This document shows, in pieces, positions 14,057-14,683 of a stretch of 14,683 nt of DNA. The translations under genes were made by a program, and so were the position numbers. The DNA lies in contig JBDLJJ010000063.1 of assembly GCA_039714435.1 (NCBI GenBank), positions 1-14,683 of the forward strand, written 5' to 3'. The DNA comes from JAZDDE01 sp039714435. Lineage in GTDB: Bacteria > Gemmatimonadota > Gemmatimonadetes > Palauibacterales > Palauibacteraceae. How positions within the stretch are numbered: position 1 is the stretch's first letter; the number at the start of each line of letters is the position of its first letter. Below the pieces are notes generated by a model. The model worked only from the letters and a program-made list of their open reading frames with translations, made no database searches and was not told where the DNA came from.

Positions 14057-14599
14057 TCAGGCCTGCAGGCCTTCCATTTCAGCATCCGTAAGGCAATACA
14101 GCCGGTAGGCCACCAGATCCAGAAGATCGTCCGTGATCCGTTCTTCTCGGAGCAGGCGCTTGCGATCGCCTTCGTCCTCCGGTTTGGACGAGCGAAGCTC
14201 CAGAATCCGGCGGGCCAGCCACATTACAAAATCGTGCGCCACGTCTCTGTGCTCGCGGTCGCGATCCGGCTCACCGTTATGTCCGGTCGGCAGGAGCGCG
14301 TCCATCAGTGTCAGAAGCCCGGGGAACACCATTTCGGTCAGCTCGCCATCTTCATGCAGCTCCTCGTCGGTCAGCTGCTCCCAGTTGAGCTCGTTCCAGT
14401 ACAGCTCACGGGCTTCCTCGAACAGATGGCGCCGGGCTGGAGGAGGCGTAGGGCGCAGCACGATGTCGTCCAGATCCAGCTTGCGCTTCGTAACTCGCCG
14501 CACACAGCGCAGCCGCTCCTGAACAAGTGTCCGGGCGGCCAGATCCAGCGCCTTATCGGCTCCGGCTCCGGCTGGTTTCTTGACGTTTTGATCCGGCAT
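14057..14599 (-). CDS. Conserved-looking hypothetical acidic, helical cytoplasmic protein
   Basis: I do not recognise this 180-residue protein. It has no signal peptide or membrane helix. After a short N-terminal tail (MPDQNVKKPAGAGADKALD) it is helical and strongly charged: AARTLVQERLRCVRRVTKRK, then LFEEARELYWNELNWEQLTD and EELHEDGELTEMVFPGLLTL, then HDFVMWLARRILELR, and a final helix DDLLDLVAYRLYCLTDAEME. There is no zinc cluster or nucleotide motif. Segments rich in Trp/Tyr within acidic helices suggest a protein-binding role, but nothing firmer. The start at 14599 is set by AGGAGG (14606-14611) with 6-nt spacing; the longer frame from 14626 begins with a basic stretch unlike the rest. 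It lies 62 bp ahead of etfBA on the same strand. Confidence 0.7.
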   Translation of the reverse strand: MPDQNVKKPAGAGADKALDLAARTLVQERLRCVRRVTKRKLDLDDIVLRPTPPPARRHLFEEARELYWNELNWEQLTDEELHEDGELTEMVFPGLLTLMDALLPTGHNGEPDRDREHRDVAHDFVMWLARRILELRSSKPEDEGDRKRLLREERITDDLLDLVAYRLYCLTDAEMEGLQA

Positions 14600-14605
14600 C
14601 CACCG

Positions 14606-14611
14606 CCTCCT
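14606..14611 (-). promoter_or_regulatory. Consensus ribosome binding site for the first gene of the minus-strand run
   Basis: AGGAGG on the minus strand, 6 nt before ATG 14599, is the best Shine-Dalgarno in the window. It marks the true start and suggests strong translation. Confidence 0.75.
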
Positions 14612-14683
14612 GAGGAAAATCGCCACGAAAAGTGCCCTGGCGAGTCGGGCAAGATGGATCGCTCGTCCAGTCTCAGCAAGAAA

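Noticed and set aside
14051..14072. Palindromes as an operator or recombination site
   Set aside because: Short, GC-rich and partly inside coding sequence; two overlapping GGCC-type palindromes can arise by chance at this GC content, so they are noted only as a possible weak terminator.

Overview
The window reads as chromosomal DNA from a high-GC bacterium. The mix of genes would fit a Gemmatimonadota-like or similar free-living, aerobic, Gram-negative-type lineage: an ECF sigma factor paired with an anti-sigma fused to a glycogen-binding-type domain, exported proteins with 'GVPP' helical motifs, and many GTG/TTG starts with tight stop-start overlaps. The lineage is an inference from style and content only; there is no rRNA or other marker gene. 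I found no tRNA, rRNA, CRISPR array, insertion sequence or phage gene.

Layout. (1) 2-280, plus strand: the C-terminal end of an HNH endonuclease of the DUF222/13E12 type, cut by the window edge, then a strong hairpin at 308-357 that separates it from the next, convergent transcript. (2) 575-4129, minus strand, transcribed right to left: ECF sigma factor, membrane anti-sigma factor with a C-terminal CBM48/AMPK-type domain, an exported protein with helical 'GVPP' motifs and a 33-bp tandem repeat coding for an Arg/Pro tail, and a KAS III (FabH-like) enzyme. Spacing is 4-51 bp, which looks like one sigma-controlled unit. (3) 4275-6335, plus strand: a DSD1/D-threonine aldolase-type PLP enzyme divergent from the sigma gene, then a two-helix membrane protein with a low-complexity linker and a GspE-N-like helical domain. 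(4) 6348-14599, minus strand: a nine-gene run in the order hypothetical protein, etfB, etfA, a membrane protein with a degenerate GGDEF domain, XdhC, a MocA/MobA-like nucleotidyltransferase, a membrane-anchored hypothetical protein, an ABC ATPase and an ABC permease. The last five are joined by overlaps of 4-7 nt.

How the genes may work together. EtfBA carries electrons from flavin dehydrogenases. XdhC and the MocA-like enzyme mature or insert molybdenum cofactor for a xanthine dehydrogenase/aldehyde oxidase/CO dehydrogenase-family enzyme that is not encoded here. That their reading frames overlap into an ABC exporter gene set is the most unusual arrangement in the window. The sigma/anti-sigma/exported protein/KAS III unit looks like an envelope-response operon with a carbohydrate-type sensor fold on the far side of the membrane. 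No gene set here clearly matches a described defence, secretion or biosynthetic system, and I make no claim of a proven new one; the best candidates are listed as findings.
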